This document shows, in pieces, positions 42,701 to 57,700 of a stretch of DNA of 64,000 bases. The notes beneath the pieces are model-generated. The model was not told the DNA's origin. It saw only the letters and a program-made list of their open reading frames with translations, and did no database searches. Position 1 is the first letter of the stretch, and every line of letters begins with the position of its first letter. Location: assembly GCA_032358255.1 (NCBI GenBank), contig JAULBX010010103.1:43886-107885 (forward strand), written 5' to 3'. The DNA is from Heterotrichella gracilis (taxonomy: Eukaryota; Sar; Xanthophyceae; Tribonematales; Xanthonemataceae). The translations under genes were made by a program, and so were the position numbers.

Positions 42701-45700
42701 GGAGTGGCCAGTGAAGCATTGGCCGGAATGGCACTCCCTGACCTGGACCTCCCAGCAGCCATTTCTTACAGTTTGAACAATAGAACCTCGCACATCCAAG
42801 CTTTATCAAGAGCGAGTACAGCAATATAGGGACCCTAAGAAGTCCAAGGTGAAAGGGTTGATCAGCTCCCCAGGTTTTAGGGTGTAGGGTTGTGGCTAAG
42901 TCCAAAATGAGAGTGGTTGATGAGGTCACATTGGCTTGGGATTCAGATTTGAACATCTTTACACACACAGGCTGTGTTTGCTCCGGGGTCAAGGTCACAA
43001 AATGACTGCTCAGGTGAATGATGATGCTCGGGTCCATGCTTTAAAAGTTTGACTACCAGTCACTCGCTCTTGAGTTGAGGTGGAGGTCGTCTTCCACGCA
43101 TCAAATGGGAGAGGCCCTGCGTACCTCACCTCCAGGGCGAGTTTCTGGACGTCAAAGGTTGGAAGCATTGGCAGGAGCAGCATCTTCCACCTGGAGTTGT
43201 CGCCCTTGTGACCTGGACCTCCCAAACAGCCATTGCTTTTGTGTTTTAAAGAGTTCAGACTTGTGTCCCGAACCAGGGTGACCCCATCAGATTCATAAGG
43301 ACATGTCTTATGGTGTATGGTGCAAAGCTATTCTGTTGGGATGTCCGGGTCAGGAAGGGTCTGCGTATCCAATGATATGTAATATTATATATCTTAAAAA
43401 TGATCTATACAGTATACAAAGCAATGGGTGTTGGGAGGTCCAGGTCAGAAAGGGTCTGCTTAGAATGGCTGTGCCATCCCTGCCAATGCTTTTGGTGTCC
43501 AGCTTGTATGTCACTCGCTGGCTGTAGAAGCTGAGTGCATATGGCCACATCGACAAACGTTGAGGACACGTGGACTTGACTTCTAAAAGTAGTGAGTGAC
43601 ATCCAAGACGGCAGGGCAGCGTTTGGCGGGACGAGCGCTACCCGTCTAGACAGACCCTTTGTGAGCTGGACCTGCTAGCAGCCATTGGTAACAGTTTTTG
43701 GATGTGAATATAGTTAAAGAAAATAAGAGTTAAAATGGAAGAAAATATGTGGTAAAAGAACAAATAAGAGTTGAAAATCACCTGGTTTGTGTGGGCAGTA
43801 CTTTGCAACCTAGGCCTTCCAACAGCCATTGCTACCAGTCAAGTACCTGATCAAAGCGCCTACAGGCATGCTTCTTTCATGCCGAGTGCCGGGGTTCTCG
43901 TCAAAACCTCATGGCAAGCTTTGATCTACAGCTGACGTTGCACATGGGATGGGGGGTACTGGCGCAAACGGGGGTTGTCTTTGCTGTAGATTAATGACTA
44001 AAACCTTAGAAAGAAAGGGAGAAAAAGGAATGCCCCCCGTTGGTGCTGATTCAGTGGCATTGGCTGCTAGGAGGTCCAAGTGACTGGGTGCCTCCCCAGG
44101 TGGGCAGTGTTGCCCCTCCCTTGATCCTGGAACGGATGTTACCTTTGCACACTGACTGAAATTGCAGTGCGTTTGTTGTTGTGCGATATCATCATCTGTG
44201 TACTTCCTCATGTATCAGGTATGGCCTCTGTGTGTAAAAACCAACAGTTAGACCTTTCTTATAGATCAGGGGGTGCACAGAACTCGAAATGCTGGTGAGA
44301 ATGACTGCGCAGACTACCCCCCACCCACGCAAAAACCAGCTTTTTTGCATTGCACGGCCTTCCTTGCCATGACAACAAGCAATAGCCTGAATGTGTATTC
44401 TGGAAAGTCTGGATGCGGCTTTCTTGGGTGGTCCCGCTTTCCTGGTCTGGGTGGTCTGTACACCCCAGCCTGGAAGTTGGTGTACAACCGACTGCCTGGA
44501 TGTACTGGCAGTGACTGACGAGGGAAGGGGGATCCCCCAGGCAAGCCGCCTCCAGATTGCAAATCTCATTGGGTGGTTCAACCTTCCAGGCAACTTAATG
44601 TGTGTAATTTGGGTGGTTCATACCGCCTTCAGACAACACAATTTGATTTATTTTGGGTGGTTTAAACCGGTTCCAGTCTGCAAATTTGTTTGGGTGGTTC
44701 AATCTCCCAGGCGACACTACGAGGGGTTGTCAGGGTGGCGCCTTCATCATGTCTGTCTCGCAATATATGTCATTAAATTGATGAGCTGTAAGCTGCTCAA
44801 TATTATCTTTTAGTTGGGTATAAAAAGGAAAAATGGTTGTTACCAAACGGCATTGAGGAGTGCCAGGTGGCGCAATACTCAACTGGCATTGGTGTAGGGT
44901 ATAGGGGGATGAAGTTAGGGTTTTGAGGAGCGCGAGGTGGCACAATGCTCGAAGCCGCCCCATCCCGTGCATACATTGGTGCTGCCAAATACTGTGTTTC
45001 CCCAGCACGTTTCGTCAACGCAACTTGAAATACCTGCAAACCCTGGCGTCGCAGGCAACCTCGCTTGCCTGCATATTTTCCCGCCAGCAGCCAACATGAG
45101 GGGCGTACCAGGCAGGTGGTCTGACAAATTGGTTGAACAAGATGCCTGCCGGGTATGGTCTTCAGTTAGGCTGCTCTGGTGGTAAGAACTGCAAGCCAGC
45201 GAGGTTGCCTGTGATGTCAGGGACATGCCTATTTTTCTTTTCCCACTTCAGGTCGACTTTAAAGCTTGGTTCTGTTAAACAGATTCCCCGTTTTGGGTCA
45301 TACTCCTGTTAGCCATGTCATATGTATTGGCGGTTAACAAGGTGGCACAATACTCAAAAGCCAGGTGGCACAATACTCAAAAGCTGCCATCCCATGCATC
45401 CGTTCACGCTGCTTGCACAGCCTTTTAGTAGGACATCTCATTGGCACAACCATGCAACCTGCGCAAGGGTTGACCCTGCAGGTAACCTCACTGGCCTTTG
45501 GTTCTAAAGCGCCTGCTTTCCTCATCGGGAGCGTGCCAAACCTAGCCTTGAGCAGACTGTCCACTTCACGGAGGCAACAACCATGGTGTGATTGGTTGAG
45601 GCTGCGTGGTGTAGATCGTTATTCCCGGGATTTGTCTTGCATGCTTTTATGATGGAAGTGGGGGGGAAGAGTATCGGAGTCCAGTGAGGTCGTCTGCAAC

Positions 45701-48700
45701 TTCAAGGACAGGCCTTGCCGCTATTTCCTGGTTAGGGGCGCTTAGGGTTTAGAGTCTAGGGGTTAGGGTTACCGGGAGCGGTGACCCGGGGACCATCATC
45801 CACACCACGCAGGCAACCTTAAACCATGAACTCTAAACCCAATCCAGCCATCCCACACCAATCCCCACATCCATGGCTTGCCTCCCTTTCTGGCTGCAGC
45901 TCTTCTTGGGGTTTCTGACTTGTGTGTATTTTGTGAACCTACTGCGCAGCTGTCACCTACCCTCCCCCGGGGCAGACACCAGTGCGCTGTAGACCGCACT
46001 GATATATACAAGTTCAGTGTCCAAAAACAATTGTAGCCAGTAGTGCAGCCAAGCCATGATACTGGAATCGGTGCGGGGATGGCAGGGCCAGGTGTCGCCT
46101 GCGTGGTGTGGTTGATGATTCCACGCCGATCCCCATTTCCTTAAAATATTTAGCCTGGTGCCTGCGCCTTTTTTGGGTTCCAACTTATGGTTCCTTGGAC
46201 GCCTACTGCACAGCTGTCGCCTACCTGCCCACGAAACCATGCGCAGGGCGCTGCAGGTTGCCAAGATATCCATAAGTCAGAACGCATGAACAGTGTAGCC
46301 GCCAGGCAAACCAAGCCTAGGAGATGGGGATTGGTGCCGGGGGGGGGGGGGGGGGGGGGGGGCTCTGGGGTGGGGATGGGCGGGCCAGGTATCGCCTGCG
46401 TGGTGTGGATAGTGATCTCACACAATCCCCATTTCCTTGGAGACGGCTTTCTTTGTGGCTAGATGTTTTTTGGGTTTTGACTTCAGGATCTCTTTGTCAG
46501 CCTTCTGCGCAGCTGTGGGCCAACCTACCCACGAGGCCAGGCGCAGGGCGCTGTAGGTGGCCAAGATATCCATAAGTCAGAACGCATGAACAGTGTAGCC
46601 GCCAGGCAAACCAAGCCTAGGAGATGGGGATCGGTGCCGGGGGGGGGGGAGGGATGGGCGGACAAGGTGTCGCCTCCGTTGTGTGGATGGTGATCTCACA
46701 CAATTCCCATTTCCTTGCAGATGGTTTCTTAGTGGCTAGATCTTTTTTGGGTTTTTACTTTCAAACATCTTTGTCTGCCTTCTGCGCAGCTGTCGCCTAC
46801 CTACCCACCGGCCACGCTCAGGGCGCTGCAGGTTGGCAAGATGTGCATAAGTCAAAACCCTAAAAGGGTGTGGCCACCAGGCAAACCAAGCCTAGGAAAT
46901 GGGGATGGGTGTGGGGATGGCTGGGCTATTCATGTTATTACACGAATGTAGGACCCCAGGCGTTGCACTGCCTTTCTGTCGCTTCTGGTGAACCCCAATT
47001 GGGTGGTTGGTCTCAATTGGGGGATAGGGGAAGGTATCAAGGTTGCTTTGTCGGGATGAGCTGGCGCAAATTGGCAGCGATTGCCACTGAAGGATTGCAG
47101 GGTTGCATGAGACATTGCTTGGAACACTGCCCACATTCAGTGACCCTGGTGATGAGCATCACAGGAAGCACTGATTGACAGCAGGCGCACCATGCAATTT
47201 CTCATGCAACCCTGCAGGTCCAGAATAGTTTCCGTCAGCAGTTCCCTGCAAAGCATCAGTGTGTCTTGTCAATGTTAAATACAAAAGGTGGCTGGTACAG
47301 TGCAGCCCCCTAGACCCTAAACCCTGAATCATAAACCCTGAGCCACCCCCTCCCCCCCTTGTGCAGTCCCTGGCGCGCATTGCCGCTCAGGCGGTGGAGG
47401 TGCAGTATGGCCCACCCGCCGATGGCGCCAAGCCTGTTCTGTCTGTGGAGGATGCGCGTGCTGCAGGCTCCTACTACGACATGTCAGGTAAAACAGCGTC
47501 TACAACAAACGCACACATCCTACACTCAAAGAATAAAAACCTGAATTGGAATTTGAAACCCAGGCGGTCAAGCTAACTTGTGGCTACAATATTGGTACCG
47601 TTAACCCTGGACCGCCCGCCTTGTCAGGTAATCACAGCTAAAATTCCATGCAATACCTCATTAAACCCATATGGCGAAGTCCTCCTGCCGATAATACCTC
47701 GCCAGGCCGCAACGTTTTTGTAATATGTAATAAAAATACAGAATTTCTTGGACTTCGACACTTCTGTAACTCATTCTATCCACCTGCAGGCCTCGGCCCC
47801 ATGGGGACCACCAGGTACACCAGCGGGGATGCAGACGCTGCCCTGGTGGCCTCGGAATTCGTCATCCGGGATGCGGAATACGAGTTCCCATCCCAGTACC
47901 ATTTCTACATGGAGACCCAGGTCGCTGTGGCGCACGTGGGGGAGGGCGGCCATGTGGTGGTCCACTGCGCCAACCAGGGCAACGACCTGGTGCACCAGGC
48001 GGTGGCAAACGCGCTGGGCATGCAGCACAACGAGGTCACGATCAGTAAGTACCCTGGATTTTTGGTAATGTGTGTGCTTTGCTATGTGCAATTTGTAAAG
48101 ATTTATGTATAAAAGAACGAGTTTCTGTGGGTAAAGTCACAAGAAGAACAGTCAGTGAGTACCCTGATTCCTTTCTATCATGTGAAATGTGTGTCTTGCT
48201 ATGTGTGTTTTGAAACAAATGGTACCACCGGTTTGTTAAATAGAAAACCGGGTTTCTGTCGGGCATGCGGGTGAGGGGCCCATGAGGTGCACCAGGCGGA
48301 CGCAAATGCGCGAGGCATGCAACGTTGTACAAAACAATGTTGACAATGCGACGTTTTGGTCAGCAAGTATCCCATCTGCTAGTAGTAGTTGTCTTCTTCT
48401 TATTGTATCCCATCTGCTAGTGTAGGCGTTGAGTGTACCCTAAACCGTAACCCTATCAGATAACCCCCATCCCTCAAAACCCTAACCGTTGGGCCTTGGC
48501 TCTCACGATGCCATCGTTTTGAAAAACGATCTTCAATGGCACTGGTACGCTCTGCATCCAACAACTTGTCCGGTGTCACCAGGGGTGCACTGTACTGTTT
48601 GTCCAGATTCTTAGGCATGCCCTTCAAGAGCTCCCTGTTGTATTGGCCAAATGTTTTGTCCCACATGACAATGAGCACGTGGACAGCCTGCCATTTTGGT

Positions 48701-51700
48701 TGAACAGTTCTGTGCATTTCATTGGAGGTACCGGATGAGTTGCCGGATGCAGAGTGTACCCTGTCATTCAGTTCAGGTTGGTGTAACAAGGGGTGCGCTT
48801 CTGCTCTAAAGTCCTTATCCTATATACCCTACACATTATATTCAACCCTGTGTTCAGCCCAATCAAGCGATTGCAGATATATTGGCACGCCACGCAACGA
48901 GGTGATGCGCTACACCATATGTACTGGCCGGTGTATATAGCCCACCTCCGCGTCACGTAATGTACGCGATATATAAAATTGTTATATACTTTAATGATTT
49001 GAATACACGAATGGCATTATCTGTGCGGCCCAAGGTTTTACGGGCAGCATCCTCAAACGGATGCATGGCTAGTAGCGGATGGACTAGACGTTAAATCTTG
49101 AATCCGTGCGCTGGTTTTGTGCTACACGGGTCATTAATGTCGTAAATTTACGACTGTAATTCAAACAGACACATCCATCCTTGAGGTATGAGCTACATTT
49201 TTTTCCAGTGCAAAGAGCCAGAATTGATCGTAGCGGCTTCCCATTGAAGCTGGGTCACTACAAGGCAGCTTCACAATCGGTCTTTGCTGCAGGACTCGCA
49301 TCAGTCAATAAACTAGGTTCCTTGCAAATGGTGGCAGGACCGTGAACGTACATTTGCCTGCACGATGTTGACCATGGGGTCATATATGTATTGCACAGCA
49401 TGGTACTTCGAAAGTCTTGCCTGGGTGTCTGAAACATGTTTAAGCACCAGGCATGGCTTGTTGATGCAGTGTGCTATGCGGTACAGTAACGACGCCATGG
49501 TCGATATGGTGCAAGATAATGTACATCGATGGCCATGCTACTGTTTCAGGACCGGGTTTGTTGGTCGATGGAAGTTGTACCGTGCGTTTCAGAGTGCTGT
49601 ACCAATATTACAGTCACTTGAGTAGTCTTGTCACAGCAAACAACAGAAACCGCCTCCCAACAACCCGCCCCTGCCCAGCTCAGCACTCAATTGGACTCAC
49701 CTTGGCCAGTGAGGTCCAACACCTCAGTGGGAACCCTCTGCCACGGTTAGGGTTTAGGGTTTAGGCCAGGGTTGAACACTTGAGTGGGAACTCTCTGGTA
49801 GGGTTTAAGGTTTAGGGTTTATGCTAGGTTGGAAACCTCATTGGAAACCCTGGCAAAGTGCTGTAACATGTGGGGGAAAGGGGAGGGCAAACCTCGCCTT
49901 AATTGTGCTAGGCTAACCGGGGCTCCCACCCTGGCATAAACCCTAAGCCTAAACCCTGAATAGCAGGAAAAAGGGCGAGGGTTACCCTCCGCCTTGCTCC
50001 ACAGGCCATAGCACTCTGCCAGGATTTCCACCGAGGTGCACAACCGCAGTGGAACCCTGGTGGAGTGCTATGCCATGCCATGCTATGCCATGCTATGCCA
50101 TGCTATGCCATGCCATGCCATGGCGACATATGGAGGGTGGCCCTCGCCCTCTTCCTGCTTGTCTTACCCCCGGGGGCTTTACTGAACAGCAGGAAAAGGG
50201 TGAAGGGTTGCCCTCCACCTCGCTCCAGGGGTTAAAGCACTCTGCCGGGGTTCCCACTGAGGTGCTATCCTGGCAGAGCGCTTGGACATGGGGAGCAAGG
50301 TCGAGGGCGACCCTCGCCCTAGTCGTGCAGGTCGGTGGAAACCCCCAGTCAAGATTTAGGGTTGAGGGTTTAGCCCAGGGCCGGAACCCAAGTGAGATAA
50401 GCAGGAAGAGAGCGAAAGCCGCCCTCCATCACGCACCACATGTCGTAGCATTCCGCCAGGGTTCCCACGGAGCTATATGACAGTGAAACTGGCGGAGTGC
50501 TATGCCGTGTGGCGCGATTGCAGGGGGATCCATGCCCTTTTCCTGCTGAGCTCACCAGGGTTCCCACCCTGACATGAACCCTAAATCCTAAGCCTAAACC
50601 CTTAACAGCAGGGAAAAGGGCGAGGGTCACCCTCCGCCTCACTCCAGAGGCGGTAGGACTCTGACGGGGTTCCAACTGAGGTGCACAACCGCGGTGGAAC
50701 CCATGCAGAGTGCTATGCCATGTGGCGCCAGGTGGAGGGGGACCCTCGCTCTCTTCCCGCTTGTCTTTACCCCGGGGGTTTTATTGAACAGCAGGAGAAA
50801 GGCAAGGGTTGCCCTCCGCCTCCCTCAGCATGGTGAAGCACCCCGCCAGGGTTCCCACCTAGTTACACGACAGTGGAATTGTGGTGAAGTGCTATGTCAT
50901 GTGGCGGGCGGCGGAGGGGGGCCCTCGCCTGGCTCAGTGGACATCACATTGAACAGCATGGGAAGGGCAAGGGTTGCCCTCCGCCTCCCTCGATCCTAAC
51001 GCCCCGCCAGGGTCCCACTGAGGTGCACAACTGCAGTGGAGCCCTAGTGGGGTGCTATGACTTGTGGCGGAATGTGGAGGGCGACCTCGCCCTCTTCCTG
51101 CTGGGCTTCCTGGGGTCCTCGTCCAACCCTTTAACTTTAAACCCTAAACCCTGGCAGAGGGTTCTTACTGGTACCATTGCTGTTTACAAGCATTTGTGCC
51201 ATGTTGAACATGATGTCATGCACCCGTACTGCTGCACACAGCATCGACAAGTGATACGTTTGGTTGCAAGTAATGTTCCAGAGTGCTCTGCCCAACAAGG
51301 CTGAAATTAGAGAGTCGTGACATTTCGCACACGGAATAGAAACCGTCACCCCATAGCCATCCCTGCCAAACTCATCCTCACTCAGGGTTGCTCCACCAGT
51401 GAGATCACACACCCAGTCGGAACCCTGAAGAGGGCAGTCGAGGAGGGCCAGGGTTACCCTCGGTCAAAGGGTGACCCTCGCCTTCTTCTGGCGGACCCTA
51501 AAGGTTTCCCACTGAGGTGTGCGACCTCACTGGCAAGGGTGGGCCTGATTGAGGGGTGAGTGGGGCAGGGACGGGTTGCAAGGACACGGTTTCTATTGCC
51601 TGTTTGCTGCGTCAATACTCTCCACTTCTGAGCTTAATGGGTACAGCAGTCTGGATCCCACAAGCTTCCTTGCGCATGACCCTACTTTGGACAACCTCAA

Positions 51701-54700
51701 CCCTAAACCCTACACAGTCGGTGGCCCTGCGACGCAGTCTACCCTGAACCCTAATGTGTAGGGTAGTCGGTTCGATGTAGTGTTTTGCCATTTAGGCTGT
51801 AGGGTCCAGGAACCTTAAACTCTAAACCCAAAACGGCAATGGAACTCATCGCACCAACTACCTACACATTAGGGTTTAGGTAGACTCCGTCGCAGGTGGT
51901 AGCGCAGTGCGCAGACAAAAGCAAGGATTGTCGTAATAAATATTTTAATTGAATTTTACGGATCGACCTCATTACACCACCGCACGCTGAAGCCCCCATA
52001 TCGGGACTGTGTACCAAACACCCCACTACATAGGTCAGCCAATAAGTCAAGATGGTCTTGGATGGCCAAATTGCAAGGGGATGGTTCATTCCTCACTTGG
52101 CGCCCACCGCTTTCCATGTGGGAGGTTTCATGGGCCCTTAGTGGATGTGGACTCCCCCTTGCAATTTGCTCATCCAAATTCATCCTGACTTGCACTAGCT
52201 CTGCTGATCCACACCCGCCACCGCCACGCGTATAATCCCTACACTTACAAACCAAAACCCTACATCCACCCTGGCACCACCATGCTTATAAACCCTAAAC
52301 CTTGTACCCTAAACGCTAAAAAACCACCACCATCCCTCCCTGACAACCCCCTCCTGTGCCGCGCAGAGTGCCGTCGCCTGGGTGGTGGTTTTGGCGGGAA
52401 GGCCACACGCGGGCTTCCAGTGGCGGTGGGGGCAGCGGTGGCAGCTGCAGCAACTGGGGAGCAGGTGGGGGCAATTTACAGACCCTAAATCCCACACTTG
52501 ACCCTCATGCATGTGGTGTTGGGTGTGGGGAGAAAATGTAGCGTAAATCTTGTGTACCCTAAACCCTAGAGTGTGGTTTTGGCGGGAAGGCCACCCACGG
52601 CCTTGCAGTGGCGGTGGGGGCAGCGGTGGCGGCTGCAGCAACAGGGGAGCAGGTGGGGGGGAACCACAAATCCTCCAACACTCAACTTACCCTTACCATG
52701 TTGGGAGGCCAATGCTAGGTGGATAAAGTGAGTGCAAACCACTTTTGTAATGTAAATAGAGTTTTGGTGGGAAAGGTACCCGCGGGCTGCTAATAGCGGT
52801 GGGGGCAGCTGTGGCGGCGGCAGCAACAAAGGGAGCAGATAGGGGGCAAACCACAAACCCTCCAACCCTTTTTTGTGAAGCTTTAGGGTTTAGGGTACAT
52901 GTGATTTGCGGTGCACCTTCTGCTGATGCGTAATATACCCTGCTTAGGGGTGAGTCACCCTAGAGCATGGTGTATTGAGGATTGGGAGTAGATGTACTGC
53001 AAACCACATCTACCCTAAACCCTAAAGCGTGGTTTTGGCAGCTCGCCGGTGGCGGTGGGGGCAGCGGTGGCTGTGGTAGCAACAGGGGAGCAGGTGGGGG
53101 GGAAACCACACACCCTACAATACCCTTGATCTATAGCATGGGGTGTTGGGTATGGAGAACAGGTGTAGCTCATACCACGTATACCCAAAACCCTAAAGTG
53201 TGGTTTTAGCGGGAAAGCCACCCGTGGATTGCCGGTGGCTGTGGGGGCAGCAGTGGCGGCTGCAGCAATTGGGGAGCAGGTAAGGGGCAAACCACACACA
53301 CTCCAACCCTTCGTGTTCCCTGAAGGATAATGTATTGGGCATGGGGAGGAAATGTAGTGCAAATCATGTATACACAAGATCCTAGAGCGTGGTTTTAGCG
53401 GGAAAGCCATCTTGAGGCTGCCGGTGGCGGCAGCAGCAACGAGAGAGCAGGTGCGGGCAAACCACAAACCCTGGAACCCTTATTTATGAAGCTTTAGGGT
53501 TTAGAGTACATGTGATTGACGCTTCATCTTCTGCCGATGCTTAATACACCATGCTTAAGGGTGAATTACCCTGGAGCCTAGGGTATTGAGGATCGGGAGT
53601 AGGTGTACCGCAAACCACATCTATCCTAAACCCTAAAGCGTGGTTTTTACAGCCCACCGGTGGCGGATGGGGGCAGCTGTGGCTGCGGTAGCAACATGGG
53701 AGCAGGTGGGGCAGATGTTTCAAACCTTACAACCCTCACCTTAACCTAGAACATTGGTTTGGGGGTATAAGGATTGCAGCCGTGGCGGTTGGGGAGATGG
53801 AGTGTCAGGAACCTTACCCTAGACCCTAAACCCTTCAGCAGGGTGTTGGTGGGGGAGTGCCGCTGCATTTCCATCCAAGGGAGATTAGGACCCACTCGTC
53901 AAGGTACTCGAACAGTGTCTGGTTCATCGTAGCTTTAAAGTGGAAAGAGCGTTGTGAGGTCCGAAGAGGACGACTGTGACCTAATCCTGGTCGTATCAGA
54001 TGAGTGGGTGCACAGTCGCGCCTCTTGGGCTTAGCAGCGCGCCTCCCACAATTGAAGGGGTGATGACCAAATTCTGTTAAGAGTCCATCGATGAGCGTGT
54101 CCTAGTCTACCCTGACAAACAATTAAGTAAATATATAAATAAATGAAAAGAAGTAAATAAATAACTACATCTACCCCAACAAACCATCCCTTAACCAGAA
54201 TGGTAGTACACGACTAGGCATACACTCGAAACAGTGCTCAATTCAACATGTGAAGCCTGCAAGGAGGAAAGCGGACCATGCCCGCTGGGTTTTGAAGTCC
54301 GCCCGGAAAACAGTGAACTTTAAGATTTGGTTGGGAAATGTCGGCAACCAATTTTTAATGTTTTCTCTGTTCTGACTAGACTTCGAGCCTAGCGAGCAGG
54401 GTCTGCTTTCCCCTTGCAGGCTTTGCATGGCTTGGGAAGCTGTGCTCAAGTCTTCTAGTTCATCATGCAAAGGCTGCACGGTTGTTTAAGGAAACCCTGC
54501 TCGCTAAGATTTGAAGTCAGTCCGGAAACCAGTGAACTTCGGGGTGTAGTTGGCAAATGTCTGCCACCACTTTTCAAAGTTTACTTGTTTCCTGGGCTGT
54601 CCTCAAAAATGGTAGGCAGAGTCTGCCTTCCCCCTTGCAGGCTTTGCATGGCTTAGAAAGGTATAAACAGTGCTCGGTTTTATCATGCAAAGGCGGCAAG

Positions 54701-57700
54701 GTGGTTTGAGGAAACCCTGGTTGCTGGGTTTGGAAGTTATTCCGGAAAACAGTGAACTTTGGGGTGTGGTTGGCAAAAGTCTGCCACCACTTCTCCTGGT
54801 TACTGGTTTTCCAGGGCTGTCCTCAAAAATGGCGAGCAGGGTCTGCCTTCCCCTTGCAGGCTTTGCATGGCTTGGGAGGGAGAAAGAGCATTGCGTAGTA
54901 CTAAACGCTGGGCGGCCACCTCAATACTGGCCTCAGCGGGTTTGCCTGCGGGTGGGGGGTGAGGTGGCCGGCATGAATATGTTCTCTGCAATGCCCTTTC
55001 AGCATTCCAAGCTGGATGAACCGAGGTCGTGTTTTAGTCCCTGGATGGCTTTCTACTTTGTCCTAGTCCACATGTTGAGAAGCCTGCAATGTCAAACCCT
55101 AGGTTCACACCCCAAAACCCTACATTGTAAATGCGCCACCGGCCACCGTTGCCCCCGCTGTGCAGGGGTTTAGCAACCTCGGTGGCGCCTAGAACCCTAC
55201 ACCCCACAACCCCGAACCACTAAAACCCTAAATGCCCTATGTGTCCACCCATCCAGTTGTACCAGCGCAGCCGATGGCATGCATATGAGGATGGTTGCTG
55301 GCAGGTGCAGCGCCAAGGTGGTGTATGACGTGGGCTGAAACCCTAAACCCTTAACCGTTAACCCTAAACCCTAAACGTGCTTCTATTGCATATCGTATTT
55401 ATAACCCATTCCCCCGTTCTCCAGGTGTTCTGCCAGCTGAGCCGCGCGGATGACATGAAGATGGTGGCTGGCAGGTGCAGCGCCAAGGTGGTGTATGATG
55501 TGGGGTTCACTAGGGAGGGAAAGGTGACGGCGCTCAAAGTCAGGGCTTGGCTCCTGGGGGGTGCTTTCATGGACATCAACATGTTTGAGGCCTCCGAGAC
55601 CGCTTCCTTCATTGAATCGGTGCGTGGTTCTCCCGGTTTTAATAACAGTGTATCTTCACAATCTAAAACTGTGAAGTACCATGGCAAATGCAATGAACGA
55701 TGTAAAGGAGAGGGGGGTTAATAGTCCTCAAAGTCAGGGCCTGGCTCCTGAGGTTAGGGTTCACGAAGGAGGGTTAGGGTGGTGGCGCTCAAAGTCGGGG
55801 CCTGGGTGCTTGGGGGGGGCATACATGGGCATCATCATGTTCGAGGCCTCCGAGACTGCTTCCATCATTGAATCGGTGCGTGGCTCTCCCGATCATAATC
55901 ACAGTTTATCGTCACAATAAAAAAGTATGACCTATTATGGCGATTGCATTTAAAAATGTGAAGGAGAGGGGGCAACTGTTCGCAAGGCTGCTGGGGGGGT
56001 TAAGAGGGGGGGGGGGGGCTTTCAGGGACATCGATTGAAGCCTCAAAGGCTGCTTCCTTCATTGATTCGGTGCATGCCACTTATGCCCCTTGCAATTGGG
56101 ATCACGGCGCATTCTGTAATGCATGGCCATGTGACTTCGTTGGAGAGTACAATGGAGCTTGCGAGGCTACTCAGCACAAAGCACCAGGCTGATTGAGGGA
56201 AGAGGAGCTCCGGCCAGGACCCTGGCGCGCCATCGGCCACGGCCGGTTGCTCTTTCCTCTCAGCAGCCTTGTGCTTGGTGTTGGGTATCTTCACAAGCTC
56301 CACAGTACTCCTCATCAAAGCTACATGGCCACGTGACTGTGCCACCCATGCCCGATTTGCACCAGCCGCCCAGCAACACAGCGGTCTCCATGTATGTTTA
56401 TTTTAAAATATAAAAAATATTGCCAAGAAGACAGGTCTGCCACAGGGCGAATTTACAAATTTATAATATTAAAATATATTATATTTTTTATATTTTCAAA
56501 TTCGCCCTGTGGCAGAGCTGTCTTCCTGGCTCCTGGGGGGTTACAATACTCACAGCCTGGGAAGTTCCTAGATTGTATAATCACAAACGTTTCCAGCTGG
56601 TGTTGGCGGCAGGCACCGCTGTCTTCATTGGTGTGGTGGGCACATCTTGGAAGTCCAGTGCCAAGTGGGGTCCATTTGCACCCCGTCCCACTCCATGTGC
56701 ACACTTCCCCCTGTGTATCTACCCACTCACCCGCCCCCAACCTCTGGTCTCCTGTCAATATACTGAGCATGTATGTCCCCACTTCTACTCCACCCACACA
56801 ATGTATGCCCCCTGCTTAACCAATCCCTCCCCTTTCCTTTAGGTGCGTTGTATCCCCGATGAGAATCTGTTAAATTTAGGGGTTTAGGGGTTACTTCAAA
56901 CCCCTTTACAGCAAGGAGTGCAAAGGCCAACATCTCCCTCCCCACACCACCACGAGGGCCCGGGGCCAATTCGCAATTGTGGCAATAAATAGTTACATTC
57001 TGGCCACCCTCCTGTTCCACGGGACTTCCGCCCATGCATTTTACCTCCCCAATTAATTGCCTTTTGTCCAGTGTCCATCTTTTCTTCAGGGATACTGCTC
57101 CCCCAATGCTTCAGTGGATGTCAAGCTGTGCAAAGCCAACATCCCCCCCCACACCACCATGAGGGCCCCGGGCCAATTTACGGGGGGCGACAGACATTTT
57201 GCACATTTTGGCCCTCTTTGGTTTCACTCCAACCCTACAATTTTTAAATGCTCGTACTAATCTGTTTTTCTGCCCCTTCCTTGTTTAGGGATACTGCTTC
57301 ACAGATGCATCTGTGGATGTCAAGCTGTGCAAGGCCAATATCCCCCCCCATACCACCATGAGGGCCCCGGGCCAATTCACGGGGGCGGCAATAATTGAGC
57401 ACATTTTGGAGCACGTGGCCTCGTATTTGGGCACCGATGGCGCCTCGGTGCGCGAGCAAAACTGGATGCGCAAGGTCACCGGTAAGGTTTTTAGGGTTTC
57501 CGGGTAGGGTAGTTTGACAGGGTGGGATTTTGTAGAAAAGGGTGTCATGTGGGGTGTCGTGTGTGGTATGTGCTTCATGTGTTCATGGGGGTTTTAATTC
57601 TCGGGGGTGGCAATAATTGAGCCATTTTGAAGCATGTGGCGTGGTATTTGGGCAACGACGGGGCGTTGGTGCCCGAGCAAAGCTAGATGTGCAAGGTCAC

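Noticed and set aside
42533-43694. tRNA or snRNA genes
   Set aside because: The stems seen are long inverted repeats; no cloverleaf or conserved internal promoter boxes could be recognised here or elsewhere in the window.
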